From NCBI GenBank assembly GCA_049970095.1, contig JBMFNP010000027.1, forward strand, positions 1 to 22,613: DNA of 22,613 nucleotides, given 5' to 3'. Origin of the DNA: SKW197 sp049970095. GTDB taxonomy: Archaea > Thermoplasmatota > Thermoplasmata > Lutacidiplasmatales > SKW197. A program made the position numbers and the translations under genes. The notes beneath the pieces were generated by a model. It had not been told where the DNA came from. It made no database searches and saw only the letters and a list, made by a program, of their open reading frames with translations. Numbering within the stretch: position 1 is the first letter of the stretch; the number at the start of each line of letters is the position of its first letter. Shown here piece after piece: positions 12,132 to 19,352 of the stretch.

Positions 12132-13244
12132 ATGAAAGGAATTACACACTTTCTTACAGGAATTGCAATAGCCACCTGTTTTGCTTCTGCAGTAGAGGCG
12201 GCGCTGTTTGAAAAGTCGTTGATAATTTTGCTTGGCGGCATTTTTGGAATTCTTCCAGATACGCTTGACTTTCGGCTTACAAGGTACCTTGAAAAACACA
12301 CATATGAAGTTGATCCGTATCCAGACCTTGACCCGAAACCGATTGCTGAGACCATGGCAAGGGCAATTGATGAGGCATGGGAAACATCCAAACCCGTTAA
12401 TGTCAAATTTCACACAATAAAACATGACCAGGCTTACTGGCGCCAGTACTTCATTAGGATAGATAAGAAAAACAAAACAATCACTGCGAGAATTGGAGGA
12501 CTGATTCCATGGGCAGACGAACCCCCATTGCCAGGCTCTGAGCCAGACCCACCAAAAACTGCCACTGCAAGTTTCAAGCCAGACCTTGATTATTTCTATG
12601 ACGAGGAAACAAAGGTTTCAATACTCTCAGGACCAGATTTTGAGATGCGAAGAGATGGTAATAAGGTGCGTTTGGAATTCATTCCCTGGCATAGGAGATG
12701 GACGCATAGCCTTTCGCTCGGGCTCTTACTGGGTGCAATTGGCACTCTTGTTTTTTCAGCGATTTATGGCTTTTCAACGATGTCGCTTGTAGTTTTCGGC
12801 ATAATCACAGGGGGATTCTGGGGCCATGTGATTGTGGACTTCTTTGGATTGATGGGAAGCAATCTTTTTCCGCCATTCACGAAAAAAAGAATCAAGGGGC
12901 TGGGGCTCTGCCGCTCCAGTGATGCGCTACCAAATTTCTTCACTAATTACACGCTCCTGTTGATAATCATCTGGAATCTTGACGCTTTTTCCGGTTCTCC
13001 CAAATTACACATGCCATGGGTGGATATGTTCTCAGGAATTACTGCTGGAAATCCTGTGGCAACATATTGGGTAGGCACAATAAATTATGTGCTTTACTTC
13101 ATAGTGGTGCCACTCATACTGATTTACCTTGCAGTTTATATCCTTACTGGCAAATACAAAGAGGAATTAAAGAGCCCTGAAGAGCTGGACAAGGAAAGGG
13201 CTGCAGAACTCACCAGCGAGATAAGCGAAGAAGTTAAAATGTGA
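12132..13244 (+). CDS. YdjM/DUF457-type membrane-bound metal-dependent hydrolase
   Basis: The product has 370 residues. The family's conserved polar residues are present: H6 in MKGITHFLTG, D43 in FGILPDTLD, HRRWTHS at 187-193, and FWGHVIVD at 229-236 followed by SNLFPPF. These are thought to form a metal site facing the membrane. TM helices occur near 8-24, 28-44, 195-215, 218-238, 270-285 and 315-345. Odd feature: about 140 hydrophilic residues (50-186), including a Pro-rich stretch PWADEPPLPGSEPDPP, separate D43 from the HRRWTHS motif; typical members have only a short loop here. A further soluble tail at 350-370 is acidic. Family biochemistry is poorly defined, so 'hydrolase' is nominal. 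taw1 begins four bases downstream, so the two share a transcript. Confidence 0.8.
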   Translation: MKGITHFLTGIAIATCFASAVEAALFEKSLIILLGGIFGILPDTLDFRLTRYLEKHTYEVDPYPDLDPKPIAETMARAIDEAWETSKPVNVKFHTIKHDQAYWRQYFIRIDKKNKTITARIGGLIPWADEPPLPGSEPDPPKTATASFKPDLDYFYDEETKVSILSGPDFEMRRDGNKVRLEFIPWHRRWTHSLSLGLLLGAIGTLVFSAIYGFSTMSLVVFGIITGGFWGHVIVDFFGLMGSNLFPPFTKKRIKGLGLCRSSDALPNFFTNYTLLLIIIWNLDAFSGSPKLHMPWVDMFSGITAGNPVATYWVGTINYVLYFIVVPLILIYLAVYILTGKYKEELKSPEELDKERAAELTSEISEEVKM

Positions 13245-13248
13245 AAAT

Positions 13249-14184
13249 ATGGTGGAGCAAGAGTTAGAAAAAATTCTCAGAAAGCAGGGTTATGGAATAA
13301 TTGGAAATCATGCGGCAGTAAAACTCTGTCATTGGATGCGTCAGAAACTTTTCTATGGAAGAGTTTGCTATAAGGAGGCTTTTTATGGCATAAAAACTCA
13401 CCAGTGTCTTCAAATGACTCCTTCGGTAGATGCTTGCACACAGATGTGCGTGTTTTGCTGGCGAAATCAGCAATATACAAAGGTGGAGATTGAAAAACCA
13501 GAAATGCCAGAAACTATCTTTGAAAGGGCGGTAGTTGAGCAGAGAAGATTGTTAACAGGATTTAAAGGAGATAAGAGATGTAATCTGCAGTTGTGGAGAG
13601 AAGCCCAGGAACCAAGGCATGTGGCAATATCACTTGCAGGAGAGCCAGCACTCTATCCATATCTCAGCGAGTTGATAGAGATATTTAAAAAGAATAATTT
13701 TACTACATTCTTAGTGACAAATGGAACACTTCCAGATGTAATCCGAGGGCTGAACTCTCTTCCAACGCAGATTTATGTGACGGTAGCAGCACCAAATGAG
13801 GAGGTTTACAGAAAAACCTGTCTTCCTCTTAGAAAGGAGAACTGGAAGAAATTGCAGGAAACCTTGCGGATTTTGCCATCCATAGATTGCAGAAAGGTGA
13901 TAAGACACACCCTTGTGAAGGGATGGAACCTTGGGTGGGCAGAGGAATATGCAAAACTAGACATGCTTGCAGAACCTGACTTTATTGAGGCGAAGGCATA
14001 TGTTTTTGTTGGCGGTTCAAGAACAAGATTAAGCATTGATTGCATGCCATTTCATGAAGAAATTATGAAGTTTGCAGAGGAGTTGAGCAGGGAAACTGGT
14101 TATAAAATTATTGGAGAGAAAAGGGACAGCAGGGTTGCACTTTTATCATCCGAGAAAAAACCCCAACGGATTCAGAATTTGTAG
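13249..14184 (+). CDS. taw1: tRNA 4-demethylwyosine synthase (radical SAM)
   Basis: The 311-residue product makes the tricyclic base of wyosine at G37 of tRNA-Phe from N1-methylguanosine and pyruvate. The radical SAM cluster ligands are C63, C67 and C70 in CTQMCVFCWR. The second iron-sulfur cluster of Taw1 is represented by C27, C40 and C53 in the preceding region. SLAGEPALYPYL (about 129-140) is the SAM-binding 'GEP' motif. The length fits archaeal Taw1, which lacks the flavodoxin domain of eukaryotic TYW1. Its 3' end overlaps the convergent Sec61-beta gene by 13 bases. The start codon follows the preceding stop with no strong ribosome site, which suits coupling with the DUF457 gene. Confidence 0.93.
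   Translation: MVEQELEKILRKQGYGIIGNHAAVKLCHWMRQKLFYGRVCYKEAFYGIKTHQCLQMTPSVDACTQMCVFCWRNQQYTKVEIEKPEMPETIFERAVVEQRRLLTGFKGDKRCNLQLWREAQEPRHVAISLAGEPALYPYLSELIEIFKKNNFTTFLVTNGTLPDVIRGLNSLPTQIYVTVAAPNEEVYRKTCLPLRKENWKKLQETLRILPSIDCRKVIRHTLVKGWNLGWAEEYAKLDMLAEPDFIEAKAYVFVGGSRTRLSIDCMPFHEEIMKFAEELSRETGYKIIGEKRDSRVALLSSEKKPQRIQNL
14155..14160 (-). terminator. T-run terminator for the Sec61-beta gene
   Basis: Six T on the minus strand, 11 bases beyond the Sec61-beta stop and inside the convergent taw1 coding region. Confidence 0.4.
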
Positions 14185-14339
14185 ATGTATCGCAGAACCT
14201 CAAGGACTACAACAGCACCTATACACATTCCAATCACAATTCTGGGGTCAATCTTTATAGCCACATCTTCCTCTGCATCAAAGTATCGGATAAGTCCTGC
14301 CGCAGAATGAAAGCCCTCGCCTTTCTTCTCCTTTGCCAT
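14172..14339 (-). CDS. secG: Preprotein translocase subunit Sec61-beta
   Basis: A hand translation from the ATG at 14339 gives 55 residues. MAKEKKGEGFHSAAG is the basic cytoplasmic head, LIRYFDAEED is the family signature (AGLxRYFD), IKIDPRIVIG leads into one membrane helix at about 33-50, and RYIYKF closes the protein. Size and layout match archaeal Sec61-beta, the small non-essential third subunit of the SecYE channel; it is not homologous to bacterial SecG despite the shared symbol. A TATA box centred 27 bases upstream makes the mRNA leaderless. The gene is easily missed because it is so short and overlaps taw1 convergently. Confidence 0.92.
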   Translation of the reverse strand: MAKEKKGEGFHSAAGLIRYFDAEEDVAIKIDPRIVIGMCIGAVVVLEVLRYIYKF

Positions 14340-14362
14340 GTTTTTTCTTTACGCTCATGGGG

Positions 14363-14370
14363 TATATATA
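14363..14370 (-). promoter_or_regulatory. TATA box of the Sec61-beta gene
   Basis: TATATATA flanked by CC/GG, centred 27 bases upstream of the ATG. It is the strongest TATA match in the window, fitting a constitutively expressed gene. Confidence 0.65.
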
Positions 14371-14412
14371 GGTTTCTAGGGAGCGCAGAATGTAAAAACT
14401 GGCGAAAGAATG

Positions 14413-14429
14413 AGAGTGCGAAACACTCT
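14413..14429. repeat. Short perfect hairpin/palindrome upstream of the flippase
   Basis: AGAGTG-CGAAA-CACTCT, a 6-bp inverted repeat with five-base spacer, lies in the 138-base gap between divergent genes. It could be an operator for the glycan locus or a small stem. The geometry (6-5-6) matches the palindrome at 2913-2929, but the arms differ (GTG-N5-CAC, not CAC-N5-GTG). Confidence 0.4.
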
Positions 14430-14477
14430 TGAATAATTCTACATCACTTTCTGAAGGGAAAATTAGTTAAGTATGGG

Positions 14478-15953
14478 GTGTTTTCAGGATTTGTGTCTCT
14501 GCGAGAAAAAACCGTGAAGAATGTTGCATGGGTATTCGTGTTGAGGGCTGGAACCTATCTGCTGTCTCTGGTCACTTCAGTTGTGCTTGCAAGGTTGCTT
14601 TTTCCAGAGGATTACGGAATTGTAAGTTTAGCAATGGTATTTATAAGTGGTGGTGAGATTTTTGGTGATTTCGGGCTTGGAAGTGCAATTATCCAGAAAC
14701 AGAAAGATGATGTGGAGCGGGAACTATATACGGGTGCTACCTTGCGATTGATTTTCGCAACCTTGATTTATATATGCATTTTTGCAATTGCACCTTTTGT
14801 GGCTTATTTCTTTGGTGTGCCTGCACTTGTGTGGGTAATCAGAGTTTCAGCAATACAACTGTTTCTTACATCTGCAGGTTTTGTGGTTAATGTGCGGTTA
14901 ACAAGGGAGTTGAAGTTCAACAAAATTGTGGTTGCAAACCTTTCTGGAGGGCTCTCAAAAAGCATTTTTGTTATTGCTCTGGCATTCATGGGTTTAAGAT
15001 ACTGGAGTGTTGTTTTTGGAAATCTCGCTGGTTCACTCATCACTGTGCTTGTGCTTTATTCCTTTGTTTCTTGGAAGGTAAAGTTTGTGTTTGATAAGAA
15101 AATTGGATGGGAGTTAATACATTTTGGAAAGTATGTATTTGCGGTAAGTGTGCTCACATGGATTGTTTTCTCTGTTGACAAATTTGTTGTGGGTAATGTG
15201 TGTGGTGTGTCCATACTTGGTGCATATCAATTGGCATGGACATGGGGGATTTCTGTGCCAGGAATAGTTACGAGTGTGCTGGGAACTGTGCTTTTTCCCA
15301 CATACTCCAGAATTGCCATGGACAAAGAGAAGATGAAAAGGGGATATCTTGAAGCAATAAAGTACATTTCACTGGTCTCATTTCCAATTGGATTTGGATT
15401 GATGTTTCTCGCACCCTGGTTTGTCAGGTTTGTGCTAGCGGGTGGAACTACAAAATGGGATACTGCAGTGCTCCCATTAATCGTGCTTGCAGGTTATGGG
15501 TTCATGATCAGCGCCACCTCGCCAGCAGGTGCAATCTACATTGCCTGTGGCACTCCAAAAATAAATTTTGTCCAGACAGCGGTGTGTGCGGGTGTGATTC
15601 TTATTCTTGTGTTTCCACTTACATTTCTATTCGGAGCAGTGGGCACTGCACTTGCGTTCTTCCTCCCACTCCCACTTGCAATCTGGATTTTCTACAATGT
15701 GACAAAACTTCTGCCTGTAACCCTGGGGGAGGTGGGTAAGATGATGATAATTCCAGCTGCCAGTTCTGTGTGTGCAGTGCCTTTTTGCTATGTGCCCCTC
15801 CTCTTTCTTTCCCCATCGCTTTTCACATTTCTCTGCCAGGCATTGCTCCTCCTGATTGCATATTCTGGTTTTGTGCATTTATTCTCAAAAGGAGAACTTA
15901 CAAAGGGGTTTATTGCGCTGGTCAAAACTACGGTGCGTTTCCAAAAACAATAA
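14478..15953 (+). CDS. Polysaccharide flippase (Wzx/MVF-MATE superfamily)
   Basis: The product has up to 491 residues. It opens with the family-typical SLREKTVKNVAWVFVLRAG and has about 13-14 hydrophobic helices. VLARLLFPEDYGIVSLAMVFISGGEIFGDFGLGSAIIQKQ (fragments at about 39-78) carries the hallmark LxPxDYGxxxxA...DxGLxxAxIQ of lipid-linked oligosaccharide flippases. It should move an undecaprenyl- or dolichyl-linked glycan across the membrane. Start choice: GTG at 14478 is the first possible; GTG at 14493, preceded by AGGA, gives the usual 'MSLREKT' start and 486 residues and may be the real one. It opens the glycan locus, and the next gene has its own TATA overlapping this stop. Confidence 0.88.
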   Translation: MFSGFVSLREKTVKNVAWVFVLRAGTYLLSLVTSVVLARLLFPEDYGIVSLAMVFISGGEIFGDFGLGSAIIQKQKDDVERELYTGATLRLIFATLIYICIFAIAPFVAYFFGVPALVWVIRVSAIQLFLTSAGFVVNVRLTRELKFNKIVVANLSGGLSKSIFVIALAFMGLRYWSVVFGNLAGSLITVLVLYSFVSWKVKFVFDKKIGWELIHFGKYVFAVSVLTWIVFSVDKFVVGNVCGVSILGAYQLAWTWGISVPGIVTSVLGTVLFPTYSRIAMDKEKMKRGYLEAIKYISLVSFPIGFGLMFLAPWFVRFVLAGGTTKWDTAVLPLIVLAGYGFMISATSPAGAIYIACGTPKINFVQTAVCAGVILILVFPLTFLFGAVGTALAFFLPLPLAIWIFYNVTKLLPVTLGEVGKMMIIPAASSVCAVPFCYVPLLFLSPSLFTFLCQALLLLIAYSGFVHLFSKGELTKGFIALVKTTVRFQKQ

Positions 15954-15957
15954 ATAT
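15949..15957 (+). promoter_or_regulatory. TATA box of the deoxyaminosugar genes
   Basis: AATAAATAT overlaps the flippase stop codon and is centred 26 bases from the ATG at 15979, so the three-gene sugar operon has a leaderless promoter of its own. Confidence 0.55.
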
Positions 15958-15978
15958 CGGGAAAGATTGCGTAAATTG

Positions 15979-16407
15979 ATGAGTACAGTAGAGAATTGCA
16001 GAATTATAGAGTTGCAAAAAATATCTGATGCACGGGGAAATCTTACCTTCATTGAGGGAATGAAACATATTCCATTTGAGATAAAAAGGGTTTTTTACCT
16101 TTATGATGTGCCTGGTGGAGCAACCAGAGGAGGACATGCGCACTACAAATTGGAGCAGTTCGTGATTGCAGTAAGCGGAAGTTTTGATGTAATTGTGGAT
16201 GATGGAAACAATAGAAAAAAATTTTCAATGAACCGCTCGTATTATGGACTCTATATTCCTCCTCTGATCTGGCGTGAAATCAATAATTTTTCTACTGGTG
16301 CTGTATGTCTTGTGCTTGCCTCTGAAGTGTATGATGAAAATGATTACATAAGGGACTATGAAAAATTTATCAAGGTTGCTAAGGAGATGAAAAGTAATGA
16401 AAAATAA
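15979..16407 (+). CDS. dTDP-4-dehydro-6-deoxyglucose 3,4-ketoisomerase (FdtA/QdtA family)
   Basis: The product has 142 residues. I chose the ATG at 15979 because it sits 26 bases from a TATA box and gives the standard family length; the frame is open 41 codons further upstream but that part overlaps the flippase. The single cupin shows RVFYLYDVPGGATRGGHAH (37-55), with the R-GGHAH metal/substrate motif (H53, H55), then EQFVIAVSGSFDVIVDD and LYIPPLIWREINNFS. These match FdtA/QdtA, which shift the keto group from C4 to C3 of dTDP-4-keto-6-deoxyglucose. Sequence does not show whether the product is the gluco (Qdt) or galacto (Fdt) epimer. It overlaps the next gene by 11 bases. Confidence 0.88.
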   Translation: MSTVENCRIIELQKISDARGNLTFIEGMKHIPFEIKRVFYLYDVPGGATRGGHAHYKLEQFVIAVSGSFDVIVDDGNNRKKFSMNRSYYGLYIPPLIWREINNFSTGAVCLVLASEVYDENDYIRDYEKFIKVAKEMKSNEK

Positions 16408-17116
16408 TGAGAAAATTGCTCCAACAGTAAGAATTCTCGGGGATGATGTGAAAATTGGAGAAAATGTGGTAATCCATGACTATGTGGTAATTTATCCAAA
16501 TGTAGTAATAGAAGACAATGTAGAAATTTTTGAGGGTGCGGTGATAGGAAAACCGCCAAAAGGTGCAAAGGCTGTAGCAAGAAAGGTTTCTTCAGAATTA
16601 AAAACAACAAGAATTGGGCGGGACGCTGTTATTTCACCGCATGCAGTAATTTATACGGATGTAACTATTGGGGAGGGAACACTGATTGGAGATGGAGCTT
16701 CAATAAGGGAAGAATGCAGAATCGGAAAAAACTGCCTTCTGAGCAGGTATGTTACTGTAAATTATAACACAACAATTGGCGATTATACAAAAATTATGGA
16801 TCTTACGCACATGACGGGAAATATGAAAATCGGGTCGCATGTATTTATAGCTCCGCTGGTGGCTTCCGCAAATGATAACAACCTTGGTAGAAAAGGCTAT
16901 GATGAGATGTTTATAAAGGGACCTGAAATTGAAGATTATGTGGGCATCGGCGCAGGTGCAATTCTTCTTCCCTACATCAAGATCGGGAGAGGTTCTATTG
17001 TAGGCGCAGGTGCAGTTGTTACAAAGGATGTACCCCCAAATAAGGTGGTTATGGGAGTACCTGCAAGAATTGTAAAAGAACTTGAGGAAATAGAATATGA
17101 AAATCCAGATGAATGA
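16397..17116 (+). CDS. Left-handed beta-helix N-acetyltransferase (FdtC/QdtC-like)
   Basis: The product has 239 residues built from hexapeptide repeats ([LIV]GxxxX): VKIGENVVIHDYVVIYPNVVIEDN at the start (given here in fragments), VTIGEGTLIGDGASI in the middle, and YVGIGAGAILLPYIKIGRGSIVGAGAVV near the end. YNTTIGDYTKIMDLTHMTGNMKIGSHVFI carries the catalytic-type His. It should transfer acetyl from acetyl-CoA to the 3-amino group of the dTDP sugar made by the flanking aminotransferase. An insert at about 53-70 (GKPPKGAKAVARKVSSE) interrupts the coil regularity. It overlaps neighbours on both sides (11 and 20 bases), so translation is coupled. Substrate assignment rests on the gene neighbourhood. 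Confidence 0.85.
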   Translation: MKNNEKIAPTVRILGDDVKIGENVVIHDYVVIYPNVVIEDNVEIFEGAVIGKPPKGAKAVARKVSSELKTTRIGRDAVISPHAVIYTDVTIGEGTLIGDGASIREECRIGKNCLLSRYVTVNYNTTIGDYTKIMDLTHMTGNMKIGSHVFIAPLVASANDNNLGRKGYDEMFIKGPEIEDYVGIGAGAILLPYIKIGRGSIVGAGAVVTKDVPPNKVVMGVPARIVKELEEIEYENPDE

Positions 17117-18206
17117 TTTCAGGGCTGAGTACCTAAACATTAAAAGTGAGATAGACAGTGCGGTGGAAAGGGTGCTTAGCAGTGGCTGGTACATCCTTGG
17201 AAATGAAGTAAAAAACTTTGAGAGGAAATTTTCCGAGTACATAGGTACAAAATATGCAGTTGGCGTAAATTCCGGTACAGATGCACTTCTGCTCTCTCTC
17301 ATGGCATTGGGCATAAAAGAAGGAGATGAGGTAATCACAGTTTCTCACACAACAACTCCTACGGTAATGCCAATATTGCTTCTTCATGCAAAGCCAGTAT
17401 TTGTAGATGTATTTGAGGACACGCTAACAATTGACACCACAAAAATTGAAAAAAATATTACAGAGAAAACAAGGGCAATAATTCCAGTGCATCTCTATGG
17501 CAACCCATGTGCAATGGAGGAAATTTCTGAAATCAGCAAAAAATACTCAATTCCAGTTATCGAGGATTGCTGCCAGGCACATGGTGCACGCTATCTGGGT
17601 AAGAAGGTAGGTAATTTTGGTATTCTCTCTGCCTTCAGTTTCTATCCTACAAAAAATGTTGGTGGTTATGGCGATGGTGGTATCGTGCTCACAAATGACA
17701 GAGAGTTATATGAGCGCATAATGGCAATGCGACAGTACGGGTGGGTTGAAAGATATAATAGCGAGATTGTGGGTATCAATTCAAGGCTTGATGAGTTGCA
17801 GGCGGCTATTCTATCCGTGAAATTAAATCATCTGGATGAATGGAACGAAAAAAGACGCAAAAATGCAAAACTGTATAACGAACTTCTGGGAGAGATCCCA
17901 GCACTCAAACTACCCATGGAAACTGAAGGTGGTGTCCATGTATATCATCAGTATGTTATCCGAACACATAAAAGGGATTATCTTATTAAATATCTCAAGG
18001 AAAAAGGGGTGCAAACCCAGATCCACTACCCATTTGCAGTGCATCAGCAGACGCTATTCAAAGCACTTGGTTTCAGGGTAGATTTACCTGTAACTGAAAA
18101 AATTGTGGCAGAGATTCTTTCGCTGCCTGTGCACCCATTCCTTTCAGAAGAGGACATCCAGACGGTGTGCAGGTACATAAAAGAGGGAATACAATGCGTG
18201 TTGTGA
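17097..18206 (+). CDS. DegT/DnrJ/EryC1 sugar aminotransferase (FdtB/QdtB-like)
   Basis: The product has 369 residues and is PLP-dependent. NSGTDALLLSLMALGI (58-73) is the phosphate-binding start, IPVIEDCCQAHGA (152-164) holds the pyridine-N-binding D157 and the stacking region, and FSFYPTKNVGGYGDGG (180-195) holds the Schiff-base lysine K186. Combined with the adjacent ketoisomerase and acetyltransferase, it most likely aminates the C3 keto group of dTDP-3-keto-6-deoxyhexose using glutamate, giving dTDP-Fuc3N or dTDP-Qui3N. The ATG at 17097 overlaps the preceding gene by 20 bases; the next in-frame ATG (17109, residue 5) would give an 8-base overlap and is equally plausible. The 3' end overlaps the GT4 gene by 13 bases. 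Confidence 0.92.
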   Translation: MKIQMNDFRAEYLNIKSEIDSAVERVLSSGWYILGNEVKNFERKFSEYIGTKYAVGVNSGTDALLLSLMALGIKEGDEVITVSHTTTPTVMPILLLHAKPVFVDVFEDTLTIDTTKIEKNITEKTRAIIPVHLYGNPCAMEEISEISKKYSIPVIEDCCQAHGARYLGKKVGNFGILSAFSFYPTKNVGGYGDGGIVLTNDRELYERIMAMRQYGWVERYNSEIVGINSRLDELQAAILSVKLNHLDEWNEKRRKNAKLYNELLGEIPALKLPMETEGGVHVYHQYVIRTHKRDYLIKYLKEKGVQTQIHYPFAVHQQTLFKALGFRVDLPVTEKIVAEILSLPVHPFLSEEDIQTVCRYIKEGIQCVL

Positions 18207-19330
18207 TTCCGCTGGCTGGGCTCGGCGAGGCTGGTGGGATTAAGGTACTATTTAAGCTGGCAGATTTCTTAGTTGAAAAAGGACATGATGTTACATTTAT
18301 AATAATTGAGGGAAAAGATATTTACGATAAAATAAACATAAAAACAAAAGCAACCCGCATACATATTGATATTCCGCCTTTGCTCAGGATATTTAGCAGA
18401 TGGGTGTTTCATGCCTTTATACCCGCCTATCTGCTTTATCGTGCAATACCTGAATGTGATGTTGTAATTGCAAATTTTTGGACAACTGCTTATTCCGTGG
18501 CTCTCTCAAAAAAACCAAAATGCAAATTGTATTACTGTCAGGCATTTGAACCCTCATTTTATTATCATGAATATTTCTATCACCTTCCAATATACAAAAG
18601 AATACTCAGCCACATCTCATACAGAATATTTAGATTTCTCTCAGCCCAAAGTTATAGGCTTGGATTGAAAATGTTTGCAAACAACGCAAAAATTGTAAGA
18701 GAAATAAAATCAATTCTCGGAAATAAAAGCATTGAGATTCCGATAGTGCCAGCAGGTGTGGATATCACTCTATATAACACGGATGGTAGAAAAAATTCCG
18801 GGAAGCCTGTTGTTGGAATAATTGTTTCCCCGAGTTTCTGGAAGGGTTCAAAATATTTTTTTGAGGGCATGGTAAAATTGAAGGAAAGGGGGAGCAGCCC
18901 TTTTGAGATTCTCTGTGCGTTTGGTCCTCCACCACCTGGTACGCCAAATGTAGAGGCAAAATGGGTGAAGCCAAAAACACAGCGTGAACTTGCAGAATTT
19001 TACAAATCAGTTGACATCCTAGTCTCTCCAATGATATTGACTGGTGAATTTCCATTGCCTCCACTTGAGGGTATGGCTTGTGGCTGCGCAGTAATCTCTA
19101 CAAACCTCATTTATGGAAAATCAATGGAGAATTATTATGAAATTCCGCCAGGAGATGCAGATGCAATTGCAGACGCAGTTGAGGAGTTGCTGGCTGATGA
19201 ATGTCTGAGAAAAAAACTGCAGAGGAATGGGTTAGAGCTCGCAAAGCAATTTGCATGGGAAAATATCTACACGAAGTTCATGGAGATGCTCACCAGCTTC
19301 ACAGCACAAAAACAGGAAATTATATATTGA
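18194..19330 (+). CDS. GT4-type (GT-B fold) glycosyltransferase
   Basis: The product has 378 residues. I chose the ATG at 18194 because GAGGG lies just upstream and the protein then opens with the expected first strand, MRVVIPLAGLGEAGGIKVLFKLA in fragments (MRVVIPLAG, GGIKVLFKLADFL). The frame is open nine codons earlier. The nucleotide-sugar half shows PVVGIIVSPSFWKGSKYF, a WV-PKTQRELAEFYKSVDILVSPM strand and GEFPLPPLEGMACG, the site of the GT4 EX7E motif. Here Gly and Glu are swapped (G-E-F instead of E-G-F), so the two glutamates are separated by six residues, not seven. It probably adds one sugar to the lipid-linked glycan at the cytoplasmic face. Donor and linkage are unknown. Confidence 0.88.
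   Translation: MRVVIPLAGLGEAGGIKVLFKLADFLVEKGHDVTFIIIEGKDIYDKINIKTKATRIHIDIPPLLRIFSRWVFHAFIPAYLLYRAIPECDVVIANFWTTAYSVALSKKPKCKLYYCQAFEPSFYYHEYFYHLPIYKRILSHISYRIFRFLSAQSYRLGLKMFANNAKIVREIKSILGNKSIEIPIVPAGVDITLYNTDGRKNSGKPVVGIIVSPSFWKGSKYFFEGMVKLKERGSSPFEILCAFGPPPPGTPNVEAKWVKPKTQRELAEFYKSVDILVSPMILTGEFPLPPLEGMACGCAVISTNLIYGKSMENYYEIPPGDADAIADAVEELLADECLRKKLQRNGLELAKQFAWENIYTKFMEMLTSFTAQKQEIIY
19321..19327 (+). promoter_or_regulatory. TATA box of the GT2 gene
   Basis: TATATAT overlaps the end of the GT4 gene and is centred 29 bases from the ATG at 19353, implying a leader of no more than a few bases. Confidence 0.45.
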
Positions 19331-19352
19331 ACATAAAATTATCGTGTGCTGA

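Noticed and set aside
14413..14429. A further copy of the operator palindrome
   Set aside because: The spacing is the same but the arms run GTG-N5-CAC, the reverse of the CAC-N5-GTG core, so it is listed only as an unassigned hairpin.
15856..15978. N-terminal extension of the ketoisomerase by 41 codons
   Set aside because: It overlaps the flippase 3' end, precedes the TATA box and would add a region absent from the family.
17097..18206. Aminotransferase as ArnB/PseC or perosamine synthase (C4 amination)
   Set aside because: All share this fold, but the adjacent FdtA/QdtA-type ketoisomerase implies a C3 keto substrate, so C3 amination is the better reading.
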